A stretch of DNA of 64,000 nt, from NCBI GenBank assembly GCA_018398585.1, contig JAGTTD010000005.1, positions 34,412,750-34,476,749 of the forward strand, read 5' to 3'. The DNA comes from Simmondsia chinensis (lineage: Eukaryota > Streptophyta > Magnoliopsida > Caryophyllales > Simmondsiaceae). Positions 54,693 through 64,000 of this stretch are shown here, piece by piece. A program made the translations under genes and the position numbers. Each line of letters begins with the position of its first letter. The first letter of the stretch is position 1. The notes below the pieces were generated by a model, which ran no database searches, was not told where the DNA came from, and was given only the letters and a program-made list of their open reading frames with translations.

Positions 54693-57600
54693 TCAATCAT
54701 ACAATCCTTCTTGTTCCCACACATCCACAAGGAAATCCACCATTTCCTGTCAAAAATTGAACCCCATAAACCCGTCAGAATCGTTTAGGACCTTTTTGAT
54801 ATCGTTTTCTGTTTACAATTTTTGGTTTTTGGGAAAGCAAAAAACATACTTTGAAAACCATTTTTCTTTATTTTTTTTCCTCCTAATTTGAGTGAAAACT
54901 AAAAATAAAAAAAATCAGAACTAGAAGAGAACCCGTTTTTCAAAACTTGGTTTTTAGTTTCTCAAAAACCAAAATTATACATAGAAATCGATACTAAACA
55001 AATCCTCCAAAACGATACAACAAAAAGTAAAACATAAGAATTTTTGTAGTCCAACCTATTGTACCTACATTCATAGACTTGCAGAAATTTTACTATTCAG
55101 GAAAAGAGTACAAGATAGCAGCTGAGGCCTACAATACATGAACAAGCTCTAGATTGAACCACAAAAGGGTTGGACAATATGATCAAGTAACCAATTCTTC
55201 TAAAAGCTTAAGTGGATAAGTGAAGGTTTAGAAACGATTTTATACTTTAACATATGCCCCTTCATTCAAGTGAATGCCTATTAGGTTTGAAGAGTGCATA
55301 TTATGCAAGTCTAATTTATACTTGCGTTGAAATTATATTAATATTGAAAGTCGAGGCTGTTTGGTATTTGAACTCGTGACCTCTTAGTCAATAAGCTTTG
55401 ATACCATGTCAAGAAACCAACCACCACAAAAGCTTAAACTATGCGAAGGTTCATGAATGGTTTATAATCGTGACTTCTTGAAAATCTCTTTTCCGGACTC
55501 ACAACAATCTTCTAGTTTCATCATCAAACTCGGTCATCCACATATAAAACCAGGCTATACATAGAAATGAAATAAGAATCTGAGTTGCTTTTTCTTCCAA
55601 CAATTGAGAAGTACTATTAATAAGTGACAAGTAAGATTGAGCTTGTACTTACAGGAAGGGGAATTGGCTCCGCGAAGGGCTTATTTGTCCCAAGCAGACT
55701 CTCGTACGTAGCATTCCAACTGCAAACATTGCAATTTGTTCCCTCAAGTCCTCGGATGACAGTAGACGGTATGGCGTATGGAACCAAATAAAGACTGTTA
55801 TGTCATGGACTTTGAGCTATTGTTATGCGATTGGCCGTTACATATTAGTACCTTTATGACAGCCTCCACAATGCATATATAATGTATTTAGTTATTGAAA
55901 CATATTTAAAACTGTGTTCATATGTTAGAAACCTATGAAACATTCGGTTACTAGAACATTTATTTCAACATTTATTAATCATCCCCTTCTAGAATCCAAT
56001 ATTGTCAAAAGACTCTATACGCGAGTCCAGCAACAAAATCCTATATCAAAGACGGGATTAATGTATAGACCTAATGGGTTACTTCACCTCATGACTATTT
56101 GTTTTAAGATAGAATCTCACTTGGGCTACAGGGGTGTTGGACTTCCTGTGTGAAGTCTAATTTTATCTACTGTAATAGGATACGTCCACAAAGTGGAGGA
56201 TTGGGCCTATAAGCCCCATCCGAGGGTTTGTTTTAAGGTAGTTAGGTGTTCCTCTTGTTTGGATATAAAATCCTGCTTTTTTGAGATAAATCTAAGAGTG
56301 CGAGGAAAACTCTTTGTAAAGTTCTATGAAATAGTGAAAACCCATGCAGCTCTGTGGACACAGGCACAATTAGCCGAACTATGTAAATTTCGTGTGTGTT
56401 CCTTTTTTTCCTCGTTGAATTTTCGTTATGTTTTTCCCTAATAGGGAGGATCACGGTTGCTAACTCCTTGGTCAGACCCAGGGCCCGGCCAAATTTCACA
56501 AGTACTACGCCAATATCATCACTTCTAAAATTGCACACCTTATTGTACAATTGCAGGTTTAGAATGTTGAGCTTACCTAATGGACTACTACCTGAAGTCA
56601 ACTGGTTTGGGACTGGAACCCGACTCTGTTATAGGAGGATCTCACATTTGAACTCCTTGGATCAAACTGTTGTGGCCCGACCAAATATCAAAATATTGCG
56701 CTAAGACATTTGTCTTTGGCAAATTATCACTTAGGGACCCTAAGATTTTAAAATCTATCATCTAGGTACCTTCACAATTCATTATATACAATGACGTACG
56801 GTGAGGTTTGAATATTTTCTTACCTAGGTATCGTATGTCGGAATTCGACGAATTTTTGTAAGAATCTAACTAATTTTATACAGAAAATGCCAATGTAGTA
56901 CATGATATATACACAAAACATATGTCATATCAAGGTTTTGAGCAAAAATTAAGCGAATTACAATCAAAATACATGGAATTTTGATGTAAGCTACGTATAT
57001 ATTGCCAAAATCATGTGCCGTGTTAGCATTTTTTGGCAAACAAACACCACATTCTAATGGAAAATACTTATGTATTATCGGAATCGTGTTCCATTTTATC
57101 ATTTTTAGATGAAAGTCGAATTTTAGTACTAAAGTACCTAATTGATAAAATTAGGAAACTTAAGGTTACTAAAGTTATAAAATTTTTAAACCTTAATATA
57201 TCCCATTGTATATATTGAAATATCAGGATACATAGATGATAAATGATCAAATTCAGTGATACTTAAATGATCATTTTCCTTTTTTCTTTTACATTGGTAA
57301 GAAAGGTAAAACTTTTGCCCTAAATAGGGACAACAAATTTTTGGGAGCGATAAGCTTCAAACTCAAGACCTCTAACTTGGAAGTTAGAAGCTTAACTACT
57401 ACACCAACTCCTACCACTCAACATTGTGTGAACACATTCCTTTTAAAATAGCGTACCTTAATTTTGGTTCGCGGTATTTTGGTTTTTGAGTTTTCCTATT
57501 GCCGACCCACTGCTGCCTTATTTGGTTCCACAGAAGAAGACCTGCAATCAAACCAACTTGCACGAATGAGTACCCGCTCTTATTTGGATCAAGACGAATT

Positions 57601-60108
57601 TGTTGTGTCATTGTGCGCTTTGATTGTGTCACAAAACCAGTTTGGTCAAACTTTTTTTCTAGAACCAAGCACTTTTTTAGGGAAAAAAACACTTCCTTTA
57701 GGATTTAAGGGTGTGTGACCTATAGAAGGACGAATTATTTTTCTACTTTTAAGAAGAAACAAAACAATAGTGCTTCGCCTTTAAAGTAGAAGCATAAGCA
57801 AAAGCTAAAAATTTTCAAACAAAATACACCTACTAAAAGCAGTTTTTTACAAAGGTATTTTAGCAGAAAGTGCATCTAAAAAAGGCAATTCTTTTAGCTT
57901 GACCAAACAAGCCCACAGTCACGAAAATAGGGTCAGAGACATTATTAACAACTCTCTTTGGTTAGGTATTTCGACCTACAAATACTTTTATGCTTTTCAT
58001 TTAAAAGAAAAATTGAATGAACCTGTGTCAATTGTAATACCGTTCTAATAGTTTTCAACATGTAAAGACATTTTCAAGTGTGTTTTTTAATAAATAAAAC
58101 ACAATGCACATTCATTTTCGAGGCCATTACGAATTCCTCTGTTTAGCTCAATCCAGTACGTAAAAACTTTTTTGATTCCATGCATATAACTTAGGAATGC
58201 TTCCATGGCATTCACATTCATAGATCCAATCAAGACTCTAAGCAACAGCCCTCAATTTGTTAAGAGCTCCTTTTGAAAATTAATTATATCATAAGTCTTC
58301 TTAAACCCCATACGTTAATAAGTGGAGAAATAATGACTTGTATGATACATTATAAACATATATTTACATATACAATATAAAGGACCCATATATTAGGTTA
58401 CATTAAAATGTAAAGTGGATTATCTAAGTTGTGTTTAAGCTAACTTAGACACGTCCCGTTCTACCAATTAAAACTTGCATTAGACCCAAAAATACTGGGA
58501 CTAGCCTTGTTCACATTCACAGTGCATAGCATTTGAAAAAACATACCATGATTTACAAATTCAGATGGGTTGTTTGAGCTTCCGGCACTGCTGTGTGGAT
58601 CAACATTCAGATTGGAGGTACCGATAGACGAGATGCTTTGCTGAGACTGAACCGCGCTGTTGTCCATGTCACACGCGCTCGTGCTCCAAAAGTCCTCAGA
58701 TACACTTTGTTTCTTCACTTCTCGCCCTCGAACTTTAAGTCCCTTTGATGGCTCATCCACAGGAATACTTACTTGGTGCTTGAAAAAGCATCCAAAACAA
58801 CCTCTGCTCTGTTACAAATTGGGATAGTTTTCAGGGAAATGATTAGTGCCATTTTCCTAATCTTGTCCATGATTTGAATCTTTGGCATCCTACCATAGTC
58901 GAGAGCTTAAGCGACCAACTTATAAACAAACCAGAATATGCACTTTAACAGTCCGTTTGGTGTTGGTTTTTGTTTGCAGTTTATGGTTTTTGATTTCTCA
59001 TTTTTAGTTTTTTTTAGTTTGAGTGAAAATTGAAAATAGAAATCCAAAAACAAGAAAGAACTGTTTTGAAAGCCGCTTTTTAGTTCCTCGGAAGCAAAAA
59101 ACTGTAAACGATACCATATGAGCCCTAACTATATTCAGCATTACCTAGGCCCATCTTTCCACAACTCACTCGTGTCAGTGACAACAAGAAAGCATATGTT
59201 TTTAATAATCCAGAAAAACCATTGACATTAAAGAGTTCAACCAGGCAACCTAACTGAGGGAAAATGAAAATGTCTGAGGAAGCTATGTATGACTTTAAAA
59301 CAAAGAACCTACTCGTTAAATAGAAAGCACTGCTCTTCATATTAGTCTTAAACTTTCATCGGGTAAGAGATCAGTCTTTATGTTGTTAATATCATAAGCA
59401 CTGTATGGTATATACATAAAAACAGAAGTTACAAAATTTAAATAAACCACCAGCAGTTAAATTTCCATGAGGAATGAAAATTAGGGAGGAAATGAGCTGA
59501 GTTGGTTCATGAGAGCTTGTTATAGAGCTCAAGAGACTTGGCTAGTTTTAAGCTCAAGCTCAAAGCTCGAGCTTAGAGGCTCACAAGCCTAAATGAGTCA
59601 ACTTTGAAATCAATTATGAAATTAAATGTATTCAAAAGAGCCAAGTTTGAGCCTAAATGAGCTAAACTTTAGCCTAATTGAGCTCACATGAGCCTAAGTC
59701 AAACTTAAATGAACCTGACCAGGGTGAACATAACTTGGAGCTCGCCAAGCAAGGTTCGAGCTCAACCATACTGAATCCATCTTGAGCCTCTGATGATCCG
59801 AGTTTGAGGTCAAAGTTTCCAGGCCAGCCGAGCCCGAGCCAAGCCAAATGTTAGCCAGCTAAGCTCGAGCCCGATGAGCTCAAGCTCGGGCTCAACTGAC
59901 TGACACTCACAAAGAAAATCAAATAGGTGATCAAAAACTAAAATGAAACCCTTACTTTGCAAAAGTTCTTGCATTTATTTCTAAGTTTTTCCATTGTGAA
60001 CTGAGTAAGAGCACCAAAGTACGCTGCAAGAAGGCCCATAAATGAAGAACATGACTTCCTACCGATGCATTTCTCGATTTCAATCATCAAACAACACCTT
60101 GAATTCAT
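54693..60108 (-). CDS. Gag1-like clamp (DUF4050-type) family protein, five coding exons
   Basis: Predicted exons on the minus strand: 60108-59956, 58808-58547, 57541-57457, 55719-55653 and 54746-54693, all with GT-AG introns and matching phases (0, 1, 0-based carry AG+T, 0), total 621 nt, 206 residues. Exon 2 reads SRGCFGCFFKHQVSIPVDEP, SVSEDFWSTSACDMDNSAVQ and NNPSEFVNHG. Exon 3 reads LLLWNQIRQQWVGNRKTQK. Exon 4 reads WNATYESLLGTNKPFAEPIP. Exon 5 reads EMVDFLVDVWEQEGLYD and stop. These blocks match a small plant protein family that I recall as Gag1-like clamp; its plant role is unknown to me. The start is uncertain: Met at 60108, 60087, 60039 or 59994 are all in frame. Introns of 0.9-1.7 kb are full of repeats. 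Confidence 0.82.
54770..55015. repeat. Fold-back MITE, family K, in intron 4 of the Gag1-like gene
   Basis: It runs from GGACCTTTTTGATATCGTTTTC to ATAGAAATCGATACTAAAC. Inverted arms carry TTTTTGGTTTTTGGG and AAAACCAAAATTAT with an AGTTTGAGTGAAAAC-type centre. Sister copies lie at 58945-59125 and 61270-61500. Non-coding. Confidence 0.6.
55320..55430 (-). mobile_element. tRNA-derived SINE-like repeat
   Basis: On the minus strand ACATGGTATCAAAGC is followed by AAGAGGTCACGAGTTCAAAT, resembling a box A-like start and a box B (GAGTTCAAAT). This is a common plant SINE arrangement. Located in intron 4 of the Gag1-like gene. Confidence 0.45.
55924..56460 (+). repeat. LTR-like remnant in an intron
   Basis: It starts TGTTAGAAACC, has GATATAAAATCC (TATA-like, about 56263) and TGGACACAGGCACAATTAG and CGAACTATGTAAATTTCG, which resemble U5 text of copia LTRs. 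It ends somewhere near GGTTGCTAAC (56463). A partial duplicate of the end follows at 56635-56700. No target duplication found. Confidence 0.4.
57300..57420 (-). mobile_element. tRNA-derived SINE-like repeat
   Basis: On the minus strand GTTGGTGTAGTAGTTAAGC (box A-like) is followed by TTGAGTTTGAAGC (degenerate box B), then a body GCTCCCAAAAATTTGTTGTC. It lies just downstream of exon 3 of the Gag1-like gene, inside intron 3. Confidence 0.5.
57690..57915. repeat. Dispersed repeat, family T, in an intron
   Basis: Inverted AAGTGCTT/TTTTAG stretches with the terminal GACCAAACAAGCCC and GTGTGTGACC at the other end; same family as at 14510 and 28535. Confidence 0.45.
58945..59125. repeat. Fold-back MITE, family K
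   Basis: GTCCGTTTGGTGTTGG at the left and GTAAACGATACCATATGAG at the right, with inverted arms around TTTAGTTTGAGTGAAAATTG. It lies in intron 1 of the Gag1-like coding region. Confidence 0.65.
59480..59905. repeat. hAT-like repeat rich in GAGCTCAAGCTC motifs
   Basis: Many AAGCTCGAGC, GAGCCTAAATGAGC and GCTCGAGC units as in the repeats at 21640 and 50080. The ends are degenerate (ATGAGCTGAGTTGG and ACTGACTGACACTCAC). Confidence 0.5.
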
Positions 60109-60599
60109 ATGTTTGTGCAGAAATTAGAAAAAAGAGAAAAAGAAAGTAGTCACATACAAGGAATAACTATATTTGAAGAAATCTAGTTCATAAGCAAAGT
60201 CCCATTAAATCTTAGATTTACGAACTCTCACAGGCTTACTGACAAAGCAAGAAATCACAAGATTCTAGCCCACAATAAAAGCAACCTGCACTTACACTAT
60301 GCACAAAATATTACAATAAACCATACAGTAGTAGAATCTCAAATAGTGGATTTGAGCTGGGAGAAGGGCAAAGGATCCAACCCAAAATCAGACAGAAAAA
60401 GAACTAAAAATAGAAAAAAAAAATTAGATTATTAAACAGTAGATACTAGAAAGTGCTGGAAAAGGGTTGAATAGTCACACAGGGCTATTGATTTTTCCTT
60501 CACGCAAAAATGTACTCCTTAAGGACAAATATAAAAAAGACAATGAAAAGAAGTCCCCCTTAAGAAAAGAAAAAGGAAAAAGCAACATAAAGAAACCCA

Positions 60600-60990
60600 G
60601 AATAATCCTTGTTTGACTATAAAACCATAGCAGTCAACTTGGGACACAATAGCATTCAGTTGGAAGGAGATAACGTGATTGGGATTAACGCTCTTAATGG
60701 GAAATTTCGGTCTTGGTGGCAAATTCAGAAGATTGTTATGAAGATCTTGATGGTGAGAGGCACTAGACGAAGCATTAATTTTAACCATTGTTTTAAAGAA
60801 GCAAACATGACTGCTGATTGGGAAGCGAGGTTTGGGAATCATAATTTTATGTGGTTCAATGGTCCTCGGTGCCTAGCTCGAATCTAGGCTCCATTGTATT
60901 TGCTCTTGCTTTATGCAGAGCCCTCCCTACGAGGCTCGCTTCTCCCAATTTCTTTTTACTAAAAATAAATAAATATCTTGGTATTAACAA
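60600..60990 (+). mobile_element. Truncated L1-type LINE 3' end with RNase H
   Basis: A frame at 60609-60887 reads IQLEGDNVIGINALNGKF, WWQIQKIVMKIL, FNHCFKEANMTADWEARFG and ends CLARI, matching RNase H (VEGDS...VI..L, then H..REAN..AD.LA) at the 3' end of plant L1-type LINEs. A 3' UTR-like GCCCTCCCTACGAGGCTCGC and an A-rich ACTAAAAATAAATAAAT tail follow. It lies in the putative 5' UTR intron of the Gag1-like gene, in the opposite orientation. Confidence 0.65.
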
Positions 60991-61269
60991 TTTTATTTTG
61001 GGACGATTTATTTCTTGAAATGATACCAATACCTCTTTATCGAGAATTTTTTAGTTCAGATGCCAAAAACTCCTCATATTGATATAATCTCGATGATCAA
61101 AAAACAATAATATAATCTCAACACACGGCATAAAGTGAGGTACGCACTCCACGTTTCAAGTCCAATAGACATTCATATGACAAGGAATGTCAGATTATTA
61201 AATCATTCTCGATCCTTCACCTAATAATTAAGCTTTTGAAATAATTGAGCACTTCAAAAATCATAACAA

Positions 61270-61500
61270 ACTTACAGTTTGCTTGGTATCATTTTCTATT
61301 CGCAACTTTTGGTTTTCGAAAAACTTAAAAACCAAATTCTAAAAACGATTTTTATCTTGTTTCTCCTTTTTTGTTTTCAACTTCAATTAAACTAGAAAAA
61401 CTTGAAAACAAAAACAAGAAAAATTCGTGTCTAAAACATCATTTTAATTTTCCAAAAAAACCAAAAACTACAAGTAAAAAATAATCCAAACGGACAATTA
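61270..61500. repeat. Fold-back MITE, family K
   Basis: GTTTGCTTGGTATCATTTTC at the left and AATAATCCAAACGGAC at the right; inverted AACTTTTGGTTTTCG and CCAAAAACTACAAG arms. Third copy of the family. Confidence 0.65.
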
Positions 61501-61830
61501 AATGTAATTTCTAAAGGGTTTCGAATCGGGGTTGCACTCAAAACTCCAATTTGGCAACGAAAAATTTCCAAAAGTAATTGAGATATGACAGAGATATAAA
61601 ATTAATCTAATGATACAAACTGAAATGAAAATAAACACAAAACTAAATCAAAGCATTAAAACACCGAATTAAAGAGACATGAGAGAGATAGAAAAGATGA
61701 CTTGATTTGATTGCTTGCCTCAATTACAGTTCACTACCGCTGTATGTAGAGTTTGTCCTCCTCGTTAGGTAGGCCCCGCTATAGTTTGTATTAGGCTACT
61801 CTATATTTTAGGCCATATACTTAATTTCGT

Positions 61831-61833
<3 letters not shown>

Positions 61834-61880
<47 letters not shown>
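61834..61880. repeat. (TA)n microsatellite
   Basis: About 23 TA units between two unremarkable stretches in the putative 5' UTR intron. Other microsatellites: 5547-5568, 29440-29471 and 53288-53332 (TA), 62459-62478 (TC). Confidence 0.95.
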
Positions 61881-61885
<5 letters not shown>

Positions 61886-62064
61886 CCGACAATTACACAC
61901 TTTGTACTTGTTTCTCGGAAAGTTAACACGAGAACTAAATCCCTGAGAAATACAACTTCCCGTGAGAATTTAATTTATTAGCAACCAAACAAGGCGATTT
62001 TCCCTAAAAAGAATCTCTACACACACACACACATATAGGGGGGGAGAGAGGGAGAGAGGATTAC

Positions 62065-62560
62065 CCCATGCATGAGAAGAAGTGAGAAATCCCAGCAGAG
62101 AGAGAAACACAGAGTTGCATTTACAACAAGAATCGATCAACAGATAGAAGTAGAGAGAGCGAGAGAATCCTCAGAGAAGGGATCTACGCAGCATGAAATT
62201 GAGCTTCATGATCTGAACATTAGGGTTTCGCATCCTGAATCGAATTTAGATGCAATTAGTTAGATTCTTCATCATCATCATCATCATCATCAACAACAAC
62301 ACAATCAAATCAAATATACATATAGATTAATCAATCAATCAATCGAGCATATGCTATGCTCGATTGATTAGGGCAAAGATTGATCGAGAGAGAGAGAGGG
62401 TACCTGCTAGAAGTTATGGATAGTGGGAGCTTTGTGCTGCTGCTCTTAACTGAAAATCTCTCTCTCTCTCTCTCTTCCCCCAACCCAACCCAACCACTTC
62501 TTTTTCTTTACTTTTTTTTTTTTTGTCTTAGGCCGCTTCTAATTATTTATATTTTACTAC
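62065..62560 (-). promoter_or_regulatory. Probable 5' UTR exon and core promoter of the Gag1-like gene
   Basis: The minus strand has TATA-like ATATAAATAATT (about 62543-62554), then GA- and CT-rich leader sequence including (GA)n at 62459-62478 and (CT)n at 62385-62398, an AAACCCTAATG motif, and a possible donor GG|GTAATCC at about 62065. An intron from there to about 60115 would carry the large (TA)n tract at 61834-61880. Inferred from composition only; no transcript evidence. Confidence 0.4.
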
Positions 62561-63490
62561 GATCTTTTCAGTAATTATAAAAATGACTCTAATATTTTAA
62601 AATTATTAAAAAGGACCTTAAAATTTTATCATATTAATAAAAAGGACCCTCTCCGGCCATGTGACATCGTTTTCTGTCACTGATGCTGATGTGACAAGGC
62701 TATTTTAAAATTTATTACGGTATATTTATCATATTATCCTTCAGCTAAAAAAATTAAATAAACCCCCACCCTCCACTCCTCCCCCTCGGCCAATTTTTTT
62801 TTTTAATTTAAAATTTTTCTTCTTCTTCTTCTTCTTCATCTTTTTTCTCATATTCTTTATCTTTTTTATCTTCTTTATTTTATTCATCTTTTATTTTTTA
62901 AAACTCGAGTATTTTACTTTTTTTATAAAATTCAACCATTGAAGGCTACCTTAAGCTTTTTTAAAATATTTTTTAGTGTCATTTTTAAGCTTTATTTACC
63001 GTGGTAGATTTAAAATATTTTTTTCAATTGTCATTTTTCACTTTTTTTTTGTTAATTTTACTTTATACAAACATATATTTTTTTATTTAATTTAATAACC
63101 CATTATAAAATATTTTTTATTTTTGTCTTTTTTAAAACCAAAACAATGTCGTTTTGGTAAGGGTGCAGATTCAGACCCAAAACGACATCGTTTTGCTTAA
63201 GGGCATTTTTCATTTTTTATTTTTACTTTTTTTAACCAAAACGACATCATTCTGGTAAGTGTGCAAAATCAGACCCAAAATGACGTCGTTTTGCTTAAGG
63301 CCATTCTCTTCTTTTTATTTTTTCGAGGTGTCAGATGGTCGGAGAGAATTCTTTTTATTAATACGATCAAACCTCAAGATCCTTTTTAATAATTTTAAAA
63401 TATTAGGGTCCTTTTTAATAATTTTAAAATATTATGGTCCTTTTTATAATTATCAAAAAGGTCGGAGTAGTAAAATGTAAATAACCCTAA
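62536..63490. mobile_element. Long-TIR non-autonomous element next to the Gag1-like promoter
   Basis: The left arm TAATTATTTATATTTTACTAC and the right arm, read inverted as TTAGGGTTATTTACATTTTAC, pair for about 130 bp through AAAAAGGACC(C/T) and ATTTTAAAATTATTAAAAAG units. The interior carries (TTC)n and two diverged copies of a 95-bp unit (about 63145-63210 and 63235-63305) with AAAACGACATCGTTTTGC. Mutator-like fold-back is the likeliest class. No transposase. Confidence 0.7.
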
Positions 63491-64000
63491 TATTTCATTC
63501 AATTTATTTTGGCTTATCTTTTTTTAATTTATCTTTTTAAGTAAAATTTATTCATCTATTTTAATAAAACATGTCTAATTAAGATTTGTAAGTAAAATAT
63601 TTGGTTGGACAGTGCAAAAAGATCTTTTCTATAAAATAAAGTGTTTGAATTCAAGTTTAAAAAATATATCTATTATAATCATAAAAACGACATAATAATA
63701 TAAATCAACTATTAATAGCGGGTATAAGAGAATTATGATAATCATTAGTTATGATAGTGAAGAGTGGCGAGTGTATTGACGCATGGGGGTGAAAATGGCC
63801 AATGTTCGGCATAGGTGCGGTCATAGAAAATAAAAGTAGGTCATGGTGATAAAATATCTAATACTAATATTTTCTTTTTAAAACATTTTTTTTTTTGAAA
63901 TAAGTTATGAAAAAGATCCAGTTGTACATCTTTATTACTTAGTTATAAAATATATTTTTACTTTTTTATTTAAGTTGTGAAAAAGATGCAAAAAGTGGAG
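63491..64000. other. AT-rich DNA at the window edge, no feature recognised
   Basis: No frames, repeat ends or RNA signals were seen. Confidence 0.4.

Noticed and set aside
60609..60887. Host RNase H gene
   Set aside because: Short, no start context, followed by a LINE-like 3' UTR and A-rich tail; it is the 3' end of an L1-type LINE.

Overview
The window is nuclear DNA of a flowering plant: AT-rich, with GT-AG introns, plant-type regulatory genes and dense nested retrotransposons. The species cannot be read from the sequence; a dicot or magnoliid is a guess. No rRNA locus, functional tRNA gene, CRISPR array or bacterial feature was seen.

Only two host genes can be supported, both on the minus strand. 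At the left edge lies the 5' part of an EIN3-binding F-box protein gene (EBF1/2 type, ethylene signalling): coding exon 1 at 1540-1564, an intron at 859-1539, and exon 2 running off the window at base 1. At the right, a five-exon coding gene at 54693-60108, with a probable 5' UTR exon near 62065-62515, encodes a small protein of the plant Gag1-like clamp (formerly DUF4050) family. Its exons are 54-262 bp and its introns are filled with MITEs, SINE-like pieces and LINE debris.

Everything between is transposable elements. From left to right: a truncated RTE LINE and a 5S-rRNA-headed SINE (2.0-3.0 kb), fold-back elements (3.6-5.0 kb), a 486-bp solo LTR (5.0-5.5 kb), Ty1/copia element 1 (5.8-10.9 kb), fold-back/MITE elements including a 1.8-kb palindromic one (11.9-14.5 kb), a hAT MITE (15.9-16.6 kb), full-length RTE LINE A inside a MITE (16.9-21.2 kb), copia element 2 inside another copy of that MITE (22.9-28.0 kb), MITEs and a second 5S-headed SINE (29-32 kb), a rearranged non-autonomous LTR element carrying a PTB-like RRM reading frame twice (32.4-36.6 kb), a minus-strand Ty3/gypsy element (37.2-42.2 kb), full-length RTE LINE B on the minus strand (44.2-48.3 kb) with a hAT MITE nested in it, LINE and LTR remnants (49-57 kb), and a 950-bp long-TIR element (62.5-63.5 kb).

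The unifying theme is one retrotransposition system. Two full-length RTE-clade LINEs, many 5'-truncated fragments (down to 33 bp) and three 5S-rRNA-headed SINEs all end in the same roughly 130-bp 3' module followed by TTG repeats. Several copies carry clear target-site duplications (12-19 bp in the best cases). This looks like a LINE/SINE partnership in which a 5S-derived SINE borrowed the 3' tail of an RTE LINE. All boundaries and alignments were made by eye.
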